DNA of 64,000 bases from Gnetum montanum (Eukaryota; Streptophyta; Gnetopsida; Gnetales; Gnetaceae). The stretch's first letter is position 1, and the number at the start of each line of letters is the position of its first letter. The notes below the pieces were generated by a model. The model saw only the letters and a list, made by a program, of their open reading frames with translations. It made no database searches and had not been told where the DNA came from. The stretch is from contig MNCI01010074.1 in the NCBI GenBank assembly GCA_015680685.1, positions 976,718 to 1,040,717 on the forward strand, written 5' to 3'. The position numbers and the translations under genes were made by a program. Positions 35,463-48,316 of the stretch are shown piece after piece.

Positions 35463-36384
35463 TGGTAAGGCTATATCCACATAGTGACACACACTTCTAT
35501 TCATGAATGTAAATATTACCGCACTCAAAACCAGTTTCAAGCTACTGCAATTAACAATTTCCCTCGACTACAGGGAATCTCAAAATCATCATTCTTCGTC
35601 GTTGATAATATTCTGGTAAACGAACTCTGAACAGTAAGAACAGTTTGATGTTAGTCATGAAACAAATGGTACAGAAGCAACTAATCACACTTGATGGAAA
35701 ATTAAAATGATAGATTCACATTTATTATATTAGAGAGGAAAAAAACTCTTGGACATATCATTACAAAATTCATAAAAACATAAGAGATAATTATAATAAA
35801 GCAAGAATTTAAAAGCTTAAAATTGCATTTGTTGTCGGAAACTATATATAAGGTGTAACGAACTACTCTAAAATGCAAGTCAAGTACTCTTAAATGTTTC
35901 ATCCCTACTTCCTAGCATAACATCGTTAGTGGCCTCTTGTGTTTTGCACAGACTAGAACAAATATTAAACTGTGAAAAGGATTAGTTCTATTGTCTAAAG
36001 AAAACCTGAGGATGGAAAAAATATTGGCCGCTTAACAAAATGGGTGCCCCCAATAAAAACATTAAGCAACGAAACAAATCTAGCAACCACAAATACAACT
36101 CTGTATAAGTCAGGCTCGAAACCATGGCAATCAAATCTTTGTTATGCCAGTAAAGATTGCTATCACTCTCTGACCAGAAAGAACATAAGGAGGGCTTCAG
36201 CCTACAGGTTAGTGTTTAAGAAACTGGTTTTCTTTCAAAGAGAGCTATGTTCGATACCCTATGCTCTCACCTCTAGCACTTGTGTGTTGAGTGTATGGAA
36301 GCTCTACACTAAGCTTGCTGGGCAGGTATGTAAGAACCATAAAAGCATGAAAGAATACAGGCATGATTTGAACTGCATTTTGAG

Positions 36385-36500
36385 CCACATAAATAGGTGA
36401 TGGTTAGACTCTAGATCTAGAAGGTTCAATTCCAGTGGGCAATGCTCAGTTATTAATAGATCCAAGAGTATCTAAATGGATGTAAGTAAAAATTCAATTT
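36385..36500 (+). repeat. SINE-like repeat, copy 3
   Basis: TGGTTAGACTCTAGATCTAG, then AAGGTTCAATTCCAGTGGGC and AATGCTCAG, then AGATCCAAGAGTATCTAAATG. The B-box-like part matches 16872-16895; the last block matches 14238-14262. Confidence 0.4.
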
Positions 36501-37525
36501 CAGTAATTAACATAATGCAGCAGAAGCTTTTCCATAATGAAATACCATACACAGTACCATGGTTTCCTGCCAATTCCAAAACTACAGCTCAAAAATTTAT
36601 TTAACAAAAAAAAAACTAGAAGTTTCATCAATAATTGATATAAGTGTTAGGCCCCATGTAACCATCAATCAAAATCCCTGACCTGGTTGTAACCACATGG
36701 TTACAGTACCATGGTTTCCTGCTAACTACAAAATTACATAAAAAACAAGAAGAAAAACAGGTCAAAATAAGAAAAGTCTTTACGTTTCACCGGGAACTGG
36801 GAGAAAAAACAACATCGCTGTCAGAGATAACGCCCTAATGATGCTGCTGAAAAGAACTAAAATATCACATCATAGAGAGGGGGCAAACTAGTCCTTCAGA
36901 AGCTGATTTTTCTTGCTAAAGTGAACCTGAGATCTTCAGTTCCGTGAATATCTAGCTTTGAAATTACTTTCATATTTGGGTTATGGCTTCCTAATGGGTA
37001 TTGTGACTGGGATATAAGTGTGAAAATGAGGAAGAACAATATGAAGATGGTTGTATCAAAGACTGAACGAAAGGCAGAATACGCTCATGAAGAAAGATGC
37101 AGGAGCAATTAAAATTTTAGAGCATTTTAAGAGAAAAATTCTGTAGTTATTTTAGATGCTGTTCTTATCGGTTATCTCAATGATAAACAAGATGCCAGCA
37201 TATGTCCTCCCTCACAGTTGATGATTACAGTTAAATGAACGGTTTGATATACTTCTAACGGATAATTCGAAAACCGAATTTTCGCAAGGCTCGTCCAAAT
37301 CTTGCATTGAATTCTTTTCAGACATTGTCATAATTTCCATTTGAGTACAGCACTCTAGTAAAAGTCAAAAAGAGCCAGAACAGAAAGAATTTGGAAAGGG
37401 TAAAAGTTACAGAGATACACGTATACTTCCAATACTTTCAGTGTCCTACAAAGACCCAAATTTTCATGTAGCTATAGGAATCTAGTAGCGGCCTAACAAT
37501 GCTTTGAACATCGCATTATACTGGA

Positions 37526-37773
37526 AGCATTAGACCAGGTCACTTAAAAAACCAAAACTATTTGTAACAGTAATAATAAAAAAAATTTCAAGTCATTGAA
37601 GCTGCCTTTAAAGGTAATTGAAAGAAAAGTATAGCCTTATCTTCCAAAGCAAGCATTGAACCATGTCACTTAAAAACCAAAACTATTTGTAACAGTAATA
37701 ATAAAAGAATTTCAAGTCATTGAAGCTGCCTTTAAAGGTAATTGAAAGAAAAAGTATAGCCTTATCGTCCAAG
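37526..37773 (+). repeat. Two-copy tandem repeat, period 126 bp
   Basis: Copies start AGCATTAGACCAGGTCACTT (37526) and AGCATTGAACCATGTCACTT (37652). Both contain AACTATTTGTAACAGTAATA and end in CCTTATC plus TTCC or GTCC. Confidence 0.9.
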
Positions 37774-39075
37774 AAAAAACGCAGGGGTTTGGAAATGCTA
37801 ATAGGTTTTCTATGAGATTTCACTTCAAAGTTCAACAAAGTCAGTCAATACAACGAAATAGAATTTGCATATATTTGTTATAAAAGATAAATCATGAACA
37901 AAGATTGATTGCCAGCATTCAATGAGATGCAAGCCTGCTTGCCAATGACACAAACTTGTAACCTTTTCTAAAAGCAAACGGATACCCTGTTTTAACTTTA
38001 AAAACTGAATGTGAATATACTATTGCTAAGAAAATCACAAAGGGAAGCAAGCATGACAGTCAACGTAATAGCATACATTCAATCTCATACGAGTCCGTCT
38101 GGTCATGACATCTTAACAGGCGGCAGAGGGAACAACAAAACTAAGGCTATTATTAATAAATGCTAAACTTTCTGCGTATGTATCCATGAGTCCCTGACGA
38201 TCTTAGGAACAAGGAAACACTGCACAGAGAACTATTCCGATTAAGCTTCAAACTGTTGGGCCAAGATAATTACTTTTAAATAAATCCCAACACTCAAAGA
38301 AATCTAGTCTTATAAGCATGCACCTGAGTTGAAAACAAGCATGCCACCTACCATTCCGAGGAAGGAAGCATACTATTCGGCATCCTTGGCTAGATGAATC
38401 TACCACGTTTGTGATGACCCCAGACAGTGTCTCCACTTTAAATGACTTTATCCATCATTAAGTGAGACGGCCAACCCACCAAGAAAAGGATTGAAAACTC
38501 AGTTGTATAAAACAATTCCCAAAACCTGGTCCGGACTATCTACAATGTCCTTATCGTCTGTGCACGGCAGATCTCTCAGAGCTGGCCCGTGAAATGGGGC
38601 CTTGCAGTTGCAGAGGACAGACACAAGACAGAGGGGCAGAGAATGGTGTGGATCAGCTTTTGCATGTTGCATCGCACGTTTGGTCTCCCTTCTTTTTTCT
38701 TTCCTTTTTTTTTCCTTTTTCACATTAAAGCCTTCCTGAATCCTGATGGTTCCTTACTTCCCATAAGCCACATTTGTCCAACAAGGTTACAGGCTGCATC
38801 CAGAGATTATCCATCCCTAAAATCCAACAAGTGGGTTATTCAGCTACAGAAACCAAAGGATTTCCATGTCCAAAGCATGCTTCCAAAAAGCAGAAAAAGT
38901 CGTTCAAACTTCTAAGATGGCCTGGTCAACAGATGGACATCCCCCACGTGGTGCCTGTTGCAGAAACCAGGGCCATCTGCTGACACAGGGTACTGCCCCA
39001 AAAACGAAGCACAACAAAAAAAATGCGACAGTCACCCCACCCAAATTCAAGATTATGGTTCACAGAGACCATAAA

Positions 39076-39540
39076 AATGCAATAATGCATACAGCAAGAT
39101 AAGCAACATAATCTTGCACTTTGACAGCTGAGCCAACACCCAGCACACCGGCGTGAGTGATGGTGATAATGTTCATCTTTGCCCTTGCAAAGAGTCCAAA
39201 TTGCAAATCATGATTCACACTGACCATGCAAATATGCCTCAAAATGCAATCATGCATCTAAAAGATAATCTTACACTTACACTTACCCCACACGCCAACA
39301 GATGGATGGATGATGATAATGCTCATATTTGCCCCATCAATAGAACCCAAACCGCAAATCCTGCTTCAACTTCAGACTGCAAATCTGCCAGCTGCAGAAT
39401 GCAATGCGGATAAGATAATCTGCCACTCACAAAGCCCACAGATAGAAAACCAGGATTGATGACAAGGATAATGTCGATATCTTTTAGGCTAACACCTCTG
39501 ATGATATTGGACTTTTCTTCAATCCCTAATATCAATCATC
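39076..39540 (+). repeat. Three diverged tandem units of about 155-167 bp
   Basis: Units start at AATGCAATAATGCATAC (39076), AATGCAATCATGCATC (39243) and AATGCAATGCGGATAAG (39398). Each has a GATAATCT or ATAATCTTG block and a GATAATGTTC, GATAATGCTC or GATAATGTCG block at matching offsets. Confidence 0.65.
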
Positions 39541-41462
39541 ATTAAACAATATCAATATCCGAATCTCTGCCGTAGTTTTCCACACAGCTTGGCCACATTC
39601 AGTGGATGCCCTTATACTCTAGCTGCCTGGAATACTGGCATGGCGGTGGCAGTACCAGTGGCGGCATGTGAATATTGCAAAAACCACCTGGACAAGAATG
39701 GGGCACCATGCCCAATTATTTTTTTATGAAATTTGTTTCAGCCTACATTTTTTGGGTTTTGCAAAGCTAACAAACAGAACTCCCTGCCATGCTGTTTTTA
39801 AAAATTACTATAACTTTGTTTAAGCCTCAACAGTTTTTTGGGTTTTGCAGATCCAGCTAATAAATACCTTATGTAGCGGCTATTTTTGTCAACGTACGGG
39901 GACGGGGATTGGGGAGCTTTTGGGCAGGGCTGAAACAGCATTTCCGACATCTGGAAAATGCAAATCGGTGTTCTTGCAGAGCATCCGTAGACGTACATGT
40001 GTCATTGTGCTGAAAGTGCCGGGCCAGGCCTGCCTAATTGCTTTCAGAAAAGAAAAGCGCTCAGACGAGCCGGGCCTCCCACACTGATTTTTGTCACAGG
40101 ACGGAACGTAACAGAGGATAAGTAGATAGCAAACAGACCCACGTGAAAAATCAATATCATAGACAGTAGCACCAGAATTCTAGAAGGCTGTATCTCAAGA
40201 TTCACAATCAGAATTCACTACCATATACTGTACTGGAATCTGATTGCTCGCTAATGTGAGGGTTTGAATGAGTTGTATCGCACAAAGTTTATCTTCAATC
40301 CGCAATGTGGGTAATGGCTATTGGCTAGGATAATGAGGGTTTTGTCCTCAATCCACAATGTTTGTAATGGCTGGAATTCACTGAATCAGAGGTTGCCAAG
40401 TTACTATATCCTAGTTTGGTTGCACCTGTATGTACGTTGTATGTCCACTCAATCTACAGTTAGCATCAAGATGCTTTTCCCCTCATATCAGTGATTCAGC
40501 ATCAGATAATTTCAACATCGCTAAGCATTACAAGATGTGTGATGTTTTGCATGCATTTAGTGATTTCAGAACGTTGGACGTGCAGAGTTCGCTGTTGGCC
40601 AGTAGCGTTTATTGCTCCCAAGCACAGTACGAACCGAAGAAAAATTGAGGAGAAAGATGTACTTGTCACAAAAAATAACCATTTTAAATAATAGAATACA
40701 GAAGAAGGTTATCTTTGCTGAGTTGTTGGAGTAGAAACTAGCGTCTCAAATGACCTTAAACTTGTACGGTAGACTTAGTCCTTATGATTGGTGGAATGAG
40801 CACGGCATATAAGATGAAGAGAAATGAAAGCTTTGTGATTAAATTCAGAAATATTTATTATGATTGTTGGAATGAGGGTACTTGATAGGATGAGGAGGAG
40901 TCATTAAAATTGAGAAATATTTGTGATATTGTAAAATTTCGTGAGATTGTGCGAAATGTACTGTGAAATCATTGAGAAATTGAAGTGTGAAAATCAAATG
41001 ATTGAGAAATTCTTCGTAAGAAATTAAAACAAAAAAAACTTGAAAAATATGACAACTTCTATGTTCTTCCATTATTTGAGAAAAAACATTACAACATGCT
41101 TTTGAGCATCTTCTAATTGCTTGTGTAAGAAAAGGAAAAACAAACTCAACATGAATTAAACTCATCATAACTAATCACTAACTACTAGAATTTTTTTTAA
41201 TTTATTATTTAAAAAAAACCTTAAGTGATAAAAAAAACTTTTAATAATTAAAAAAGTTACTTAGCGAAACAACTTTTTTTCAAAACAAATATATATATAC
41301 ACACACACAAAGTAGGAGAAAACAATTTTTACACTACACAATACTCAACATTCCCTCCTTTAGTGTTGAAATTGGTTTGAGAACAACTAAATTAGAAACT
41401 TGAAGATTTTTCTTTTGATCATCTACTTTGCATGTACCAATCATGTTCAAAAGATAATCAAT

Positions 41463-42213
41463 TCAATAAGCATGCAATGGTTTAGTTAGTAAATCGATCA
41501 CTCCTTTAAATATGTGTGGGCTTAATTGTGCCCTTCTTCACTTCATCCGTGATAAAAGTAATATTTGAAGTCAATGTGCTTTCTCTTCTTATGAATTATG
41601 TGCTCCTTGGACAACTACAATTGTTGCGGTATTATCCAGCAACATGGAAATTGGAAACTCACCTTCAAAACCCAACTAAGAAAATAACTTTTTTGACCAT
41701 AAAACATGCTGAAGACATTTAGCCATAGCAACAAATTCCGCCTCACACGATGAGAGGCTCACACTAGTTTGTTTCTTTGTCTTCCAATAAATAAGATTAG
41801 GACCATGAAAAATAAAGCAACCAGAAGTTAACTTACGATCATCTACATCTCCTCCCTAATCAACATTAGAAAAAACATAAAACTTTCCATCTCCATTAAT
41901 GAACTTAATGCCAAAATCAACTATTTTTTTAACATACCTCAAAAGATGTTTCAAGGCATTAAGATGTGACTGCCTTGGCTCTTACATAAACCTTAATTGA
42001 AATGAAGTTGAATATTCCAAATTAGGCTTGCTATGACACAAAAATCTTAATGAACCAATCATGCCTTTGTATAAGGAAGGATCAACTAATGTAGTATCAT
42101 CTTTCCTTGAAAGCTTCATATTTTGGAGAAGTGTGGAGTTGTAGCAATCTTAGTTTCCTCTAGCCCATACTTTTCAATGATGGCTTGTGTATACTTTGAT
42201 TGATGCATCTTCA
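41463..42213 (-). pseudogene. Ty1/copia RT C-terminus and RNase H fragment
   Basis: Read on the minus strand from 42213: MHQSKYTQAIIEKYGLEETK, then a DPSLYKGMIGSLRFL block, a SHLNALKHLLRYVKK block, the RNase H start FSNVD*GGDVDDRK (stop where TGG is expected), SLSSCEAEFVAMAK, and the usual C-terminal VIDLLTKPLHAY before TGA at 41463-41465. This order is diagnostic for copia pol. Stops and small shifts make it non-functional. It abuts an RTE fragment. Confidence 0.75.
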
Positions 42214-42224
42214 AACAATCTTCT

Positions 42225-43140
42225 TCTTGATCAATGTTTCATTCACTTCCATGAAATAGTGAAAACCTTGTTTATTTACAATTTGTTAAAATTACCTTCA
42301 ATGACTTTCTTTCTTCCCCATCTTTTTTTTATTGGTGTACCAATTTTTTTCTTCCTTTTAATGGCTTTCCTGTATTAGTGATGCAACAACCTTTCTTTAT
42401 AGCTCATTATTTAATCTTTTTTGCACATACCCAAAACCAACGTTCAACACCAAATAAGATAGAAGGCTTGATTACCATCTTGTACAATTTTTATTTGGTT
42501 TTATTAAGATTCTTTTATTGCATAAAACACCAAGAGTTTGTCTTCATTTTGACCATCCTACCTCGATTTTATTTCTTATATCTATAGGTAGTGAAAATGT
42601 TTGTAATGAAGGACATTTTGGTCTTGAAGTATCACTTCTATTTCACCACTATTTATACTTTTATTGAAATATATTTATAATGAGGGACATTCTATATATT
42701 TTGTCTTACTTCAATTGATTTTTCAACTAAAATTTTATTTACTTCTACTAAGACCCTCTAGATTTATTGGACCAATTTTTGAATTTCTTTTTATGAATTT
42801 TTTTTATACATAACTTAGCATAAGCTAATGGAATTGAATCTATAACTTGGGTTTCAAGCCAAGACTCTTACTACTAAGCTAATACTTCATTGTAAAGTAT
42901 ATCTCTAATTTTCCATTTTAGAGGCAATATTTTCTCCTATATTTTATAACAATAACAAATAAGTACGAGCTAAGTGCAAACCTTTGGAGTAGACCTACTA
43001 TATGATTAGAAGACCAAATATGATTCCACTTCTAGTGGTAACTCCTTCATATATGTCTTGCATCACTTTAAAATATTTATGGTTTTTCTCCACAAGGCCT
43101 ATCAAATAATACAACAATAAATTCTTGGTAGTATTGTAGA
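42225..43140 (-). mobile_element. RTE-clade LINE fragment, reverse strand
   Basis: Parallels the RTE fragment at 58735-59660 base for base in several blocks, for example CAACATTCAACACCAAATAAGATAG here and CAACATTCAACACCATATAAG there, and TTTTGACCATCCTACCT. Decayed reverse-transcriptase 3' portion; no long frame remains. Confidence 0.65.
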
Positions 43141-45230
43141 ATTAAATTTTACTATTAATAACTTTATTTTATACTTAAAATGTTTAAAAAATCATAAAAT
43201 TTTTAAAAATTTATACATTACATCAAAAGTACTCGACTAAGAAAGCATCAAAAGCATTAAAATTTACAAGAAAATAATTTACATGCAAAAGCTAAATTTA
43301 AAATAAACATTATGCAATAGACTCCCTAAAACATTCTACAATAATAACATTGAAAAAGCAAAGGAAAAGCAAGGGACAATGTTTATAAGTTTTGCTAACT
43401 TCACTTGAGTATCTAATTCAATTTGGAGGGAGGGATTATGAAGAAGGCTTATCAAGCTTAAAGTTAACCTTGGTTTACTCAATGTTATTTAATAATTATA
43501 AAGAGAAATAATTTTCCAACTAAGAGATGAAGAGATGAAGAGACCACACACATATACTATAATCAAAGATGGGCTATCAAAGATGATATGTTATATTCTT
43601 TGGCTCTTATGATATGATTATGATGTCTTTATATACTTAACCAACATGATTATATCCATTGGTCCTGTGCAATCTATTAGGTAGGTCACATAGCTAGCAA
43701 GGGTGTTGGATTGGGCTACAAGAATAATTATCTAGCATGTGTTTATACTTTATGTGTGATTTTGACATTTATGCATTTGAACTATAGTGTTATGTTTTGT
43801 GATACTTGAATGTGATTTTACCATGTGGATTTGTAGTGTGTTTGATATGGATCTTGTAAGTTCAAATGGATTTTGATTTAGAATCCTAGTGTGTTTGTTA
43901 TGCATCTTTACAATTCAGAGTATTAGTTGGAAGAAAAAAAATAGAAAATGAACTTATGAAATGTTTCATATAAAAAAGTAATAAAATAGAAAATGTGAAA
44001 TCAATTTTAAGTTACCTATCACATGAACTAAAAGTTAAAAAGTAAAAGGTACTTTTATATAACACTTATATGCATAATGCATAAAACATAACTTTTATGC
44101 ACTACCTTTTTTCCACTACTTATTGTGCATTTGGGTTTTTGCTTCTATTCAAACAAAAACTATGTTAAGACTATTTTTTTTCCTTGTTTATTTTGCTATT
44201 TCAATTTCAAAACCTTTTAATGAATTTTGGCTTCAATGATGGATTTTTCTTTGTTTTGAACTTGGATTTGGGACTATTGTGGTCGTGTTTATGTAAGTAG
44301 AGGACTTGTTTGAAGCGAAATAGAATCTTGGTGGAGTTCATGGTTTTATGCTTGTCTTATACTTTCAACTATAGCAAATTTATTTCGTGGATTGTTTTTA
44401 CCTTTCCCTTGTATTTTTGTGTTAGATTAATGTATATAATCATGCTATGTGGATGTGGGGAGTGAAGAAGTTAAAGATAGAGTTTTGGATGTATAGTTTC
44501 ATAGATTGTCAAATTTGTAGTTATGCTTGTGGATAATGCATGATTGCATAGATGATGAATTAAATGATTTGAGACTTGTGGAAAATTAGTTGTGATGTTG
44601 TGGTGCTCACCGTGGATTTGGTATTATATATTATGAGTATGTTTTTTGTTTAAATGCTTCCGAAGATTTTAGTTATGACTTATGGTCATTACATATTATT
44701 ATTTACTATTTTATTAATGTGGAAGACAAGAGACAATTTTATTTACACCACATTAGATCTAATAAACTAGATGTAGATGTAGAAGCTCACTATCTCTTAT
44801 CTGCTATTCAATCAAGTATCAGAATGCTATTTTTGCTTAAGTTCTAATCATCTTAAAATTGGATGTGGAAGATGGATGGAAGTGGAAGATGGATTTAACT
44901 TCCTAGGAAAAGCGCATTTGTAGGTTGTGCAAATCAAGAGCATTTAAAGATGAGTTACATATGTTTCTTTCTTGCAATGTCACTACTCATTTGAGATAGC
45001 CTTATAATGTTACAACAAAAAAACCAAAAAACCTGTATGATTTGTTGTTGATGCCTCCATTGGTGCTTGGCCAATTTGCAGAGTCTCTCTTTATTTTTCA
45101 TGAAAATGTAATATATGCAAGTCTTAATTTATTTTTTTATGAAAATGAAATATTTGTGCAATAGATCCTCTGGGTCCTCAAATATAATAGAGCTTCATTT
45201 CATTAATAAATTTCAAACTTGCATGACTTT

Positions 45231-45832
45231 TGATGAGCAGCAAGGTACCCCTATGCTCAACCATACGAATATGAGCATTTCACACATGATCTAGTCAAAT
45301 TCCAAGGACTAAGTGCTTACGCACCCTTGTGGAACAAGGACGGGTTGGTTGATCATTNATAATCGTTACTGCATTACCAAGTGTTACATGCATGCTTAAA
45401 GTGATCGTATTGAGTGTACTTACTTAGGAGAGTTGTAGGATGAGAGAGAATCATTAATTAACTAAGAAAGCATTCAATAACATCAATTAACACTAATTAA
45501 TCTATTCTGGATGTTGCAAGGTTTATCATAAAGTTCGTCTTTATTGCCGTACACAAGGTGTGCTCAGGTACACAATGCTCGAATAAAGATCCGTTAACTT
45601 GATGACTCCTACTATGGGCACACAGAAATAATTCTAACTCTAGAGGGAAGAAAAGGCAAGAGTTTGGCTAAGGGGCAAACTATCTAACTAACAAACCAAG
45701 TGCACCCGCCTCTTATTTACAGGCAAGGAGGTGGGTCCCGATATCAGGTATTTGACATCGCATGGTAGGCTTCGATATCGCGTACCCGATATCACGGATG
45801 CGATATTGCAGCCCCAATATCGCAGTTTATCA
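45231..45832 (-). repeat. Solo LTR related to families A-C, with TSD ACTTT
   Basis: TGATGAG at 45231 and TTATCA at 45832, flanked by ACTTT at 45226-45230 and 45833-45837. Minus strand: GATATC palindromes, then a TATA-like TGTAAATAAGAGG, then AATAAAGACGAAC. A single N at 45358 marks a join where LTR sequence seen in other copies is missing. Confidence 0.85.
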
Positions 45833-47229
45833 ACTTTGTCCCTAGAAGTTCAATTGAAGGAAAATTAATGTCATTAGTATCATATTCTTATGTAGTTTTC
45901 AACTATGGAATTTATTTGATCTTTTGGCATCTATCTTTTATTATTATTAAATTATATTTAGTCAATTAAGTATGCTAGTGATAAGAAATTTTGTTACACC
46001 TTGCTGTAGTATTGTCTTCATGAAGTGTGTGTGATTGTTAAACTTGGATATATGTGGTCATGCCATATGGTTGGTTCAAATGTGTTGTGATTATGACATA
46101 CGATGATGTAAGCTAGCTTAGAATGGTACATGTCTTTGTGATGACACTTGCAGTAGTTGTTAATTGGTGGTGTTAGCATGAGGGTGTGAACCGAGTGGTG
46201 ATGAAGCACCCTAGAGGTAGTCATGGATTGATTCCCATTGTGATACATTTTTAGGCTCATGTCTAAGGCCTCATCCTAGAAAAGAAAGAGTGTAAGTGTG
46301 ATTGCCCCTATGATTGGTAAGTCGCATAGGTGTGTACGTCCCTATAACCAAACCTCTAGAAGGCTAGTGGTTGCAAAGCATAAGTTGACAAACCCTAACA
46401 CTAGTTCGGTAAATAAAATGCTAATAAAAGATCTATAGGTAAATGATTAATGATGAGTACTCATGTTAATGTTATATAGACTACACTGAGTGTGGATATG
46501 CTAGCACCCACATGGGTTGTGTATGTGTTCGTACTGTCTTGTGAGTCATAGTAACTGTAAATGTATCTTGTGATTGATCTATTGATATATGATATGCATG
46601 ATGTTTGATGGTGTGGTGCAGATATGAATGTTTGGGCACGCTAGTGGAAATGTATGTAGTATGGAAGGCATATGATGCCATTGAAATATGATTGATTATG
46701 CATGACAATGATTAGGATTGATTGTGGTTTGGCTAAGTGTTTGCTTTGGTATCGATTATGTTAGTACTCGATGGGATATTGTATATGCATATGTTGCGTA
46801 GAGCACATGTGAGATTGACTATTGATGCAAGTTACTTTGTACCCCATTCCTCTCCTCTACTGCAATACTTGTTGACCATCTAACAGGGAAAGTGCAAAAC
46901 CTTCTCATTTAGTTTTATATAGACATTATTTATTTATAGGCAGTGATTGCCTCTATGAATGAGAGGTTGAAGAGAAGGATATCTATGGGAATTGATTAAT
47001 GTTGATTTGCATGTATAGATGTATATGTTTTTGTATATTGTGATATTAGTAGACTTCTAGTTTATGTCGATACATGTAGTAATATAGAATGATGTGGTTG
47101 CTTAGCCTTCTGTTGGGCATGGGTTTTGTACAGTTTGATATTATGGGATAAACATATTGTGCTATTTATGTTAGCAGATTCTCATGTATGGTTAGATTCT
47201 TGATTGATTTATGCTTCCGTTGATGATCC

Positions 47230-47275
47230 TAGGCATTACTTTATCCTAGCTAGGTGTAGTAGGGTAGGGTGTTAC
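47230..47275 (+). repeat. 46-bp repeat, left copy flanking element A
   Basis: TAGGCATTAC...GGGTGTTAC, identical to 54263-54308. Confidence 0.9.
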
Positions 47276-47279
47276 TAGG

Positions 47280-48175
47280 TGATGAGACGCGATATCGCAT
47301 GGGCTGCGATATCGCGTCGTCCCCTGCGATGTCGTGTATGAGATATCGCGGTCGGCCGTCAAATCTATAAATAAGAGGCGGCACTCCCCTCATTTCTCAT
47401 CCCGGTCTAGAAGTAGGAAAACTCTGGCAATTTGATCACTCCAGATATAGATTATTTTCCATGTACCCGCAATAGGAGTCCTAGAGTGAACGGATCTTTA
47501 TTCAAGCAACTTTGTACCTGAACGCAAGTTGTGTATGGCAATAAAGACGAGCTTTGTGGATAAACCTTGTAGTGCATGGAATAGGATTTTATTTAAATGT
47601 TATTTATTGCATTCCTAGAATGCGGTATGAGTACGACTTGATTATGAGCATCTAAGGATGTGTACGGTTAGTCAAGGAATCGGCTACTCATAGCATGCGG
47701 TATGAGTACGACTTGATTACGAGCATCTCATGTGACTACTTGGTAACCCAGTGGCGTATCCAGGATCTACGCTTGGTAATCCCAGTGGTAGTAGTGCACG
47801 GCAGATGTGTACGGTTAGTCAACAAATCGGCTACTCATCGCACTTAGGCTAGATAGGTTCTCTCAACCCTTTCCCCCTAGTTAAGTGCCTCAGTACGACC
47901 ACTTCGAGCACGTGCGTTACGTGTGGTGATCCCAGTAACGATTAGCGTTTGGTAGCCATAGTTGCATCAGTTCAAGGTGTGTACGGTAAGTGGGAATGGA
48001 TGCTGATGCTAGTTAATTTAGACTTAGTCCTTAGTTAGAGTTAGTTAGCTTTCTCAACCCTTCACTCAACAGCATAGGAGAAAAACATTTAAAAACTATA
48101 AAAATCATATACCTCAGACTTACTTAACCATACACNTTCGTATGGTTGAGTGTAGGGGTACCTCGCCACTCATCA
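47280..48175 (+). repeat. 5' LTR of element A
   Basis: 896 bp, TGATGAGACGCG...CACTCATCA. GATATC at 47291, 47308 and 47342 and GATGTC at 47328; TATAAATA at 47366-47373; AATAAA at 47540-47545; hairpin at 47736-47754. A block beginning GCGGTATGAGTACGACTTGA is duplicated (about 47619 and 47697). A single N at 48136 replaces roughly 100 bp present in the 3' LTR. Confidence 0.9.
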
Positions 48176-48196
48176 TTGGCGTCGTTGTCGAGGACT
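48176..48196 (+). other. Primer binding site of element A
   Basis: TTGGCGTCGTTGTCGAGGAC, directly after the LTR; tRNA-Asp type with C-to-T and G-to-A changes. Confidence 0.65.
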
Positions 48197-48316
48197 AAGT
48201 GTTTGTGCACCGAATAGAACATAAGGGATATCACTCACATCATTGTGAGCCTTAACGAACCTTCAGGTTAATCAAGAAAAAATTTATATAACGGTGAAAT
48301 TAGCACACCGATAAAA

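Larger units (their letters stand above)
35541..41462. other. Upstream region of the acyltransferase gene, no further gene recognised
   Basis: About 5.9 kb of unique-looking DNA with three small repeat arrays (listed separately) and a polypyrimidine run near 38690-38730. A 5' UTR exon and promoter of the acyltransferase may lie here, but no boundary can be supported. A short (TA)/(CA) run lies at 41290-41310. 40850-41340 is AT-rich. Confidence 0.4.
43560..47279. repeat. Anonymous dispersed repeat D
   Basis: 43605-43725 and 47190-47278 match the two ends of the 469-bp solo LTR at 61694-62162: TATGATTATGATGT...GGTGTTGGATTGGGCTACAAGA and ...TTATGCTTCCGTTGATGATCCTAGGCAT. The end AGGGTGTTAC is typical of the reverse of a TGTAACACCC LTR end. 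So this is probably a longer member of an LTR-like family. Between the ends lies GT-rich DNA without a convincing frame, plus the nested solo LTR. Confidence 0.45.

Noticed and set aside
38589-38915. 108-codon ORF upstream of the acyltransferase
   Set aside because: No domain, and it contains a translated polypyrimidine run.
46018-46708. His/Thr-rich reverse ORFs in repeat D
   Set aside because: Composition follows the GT-rich repeat; not coding.
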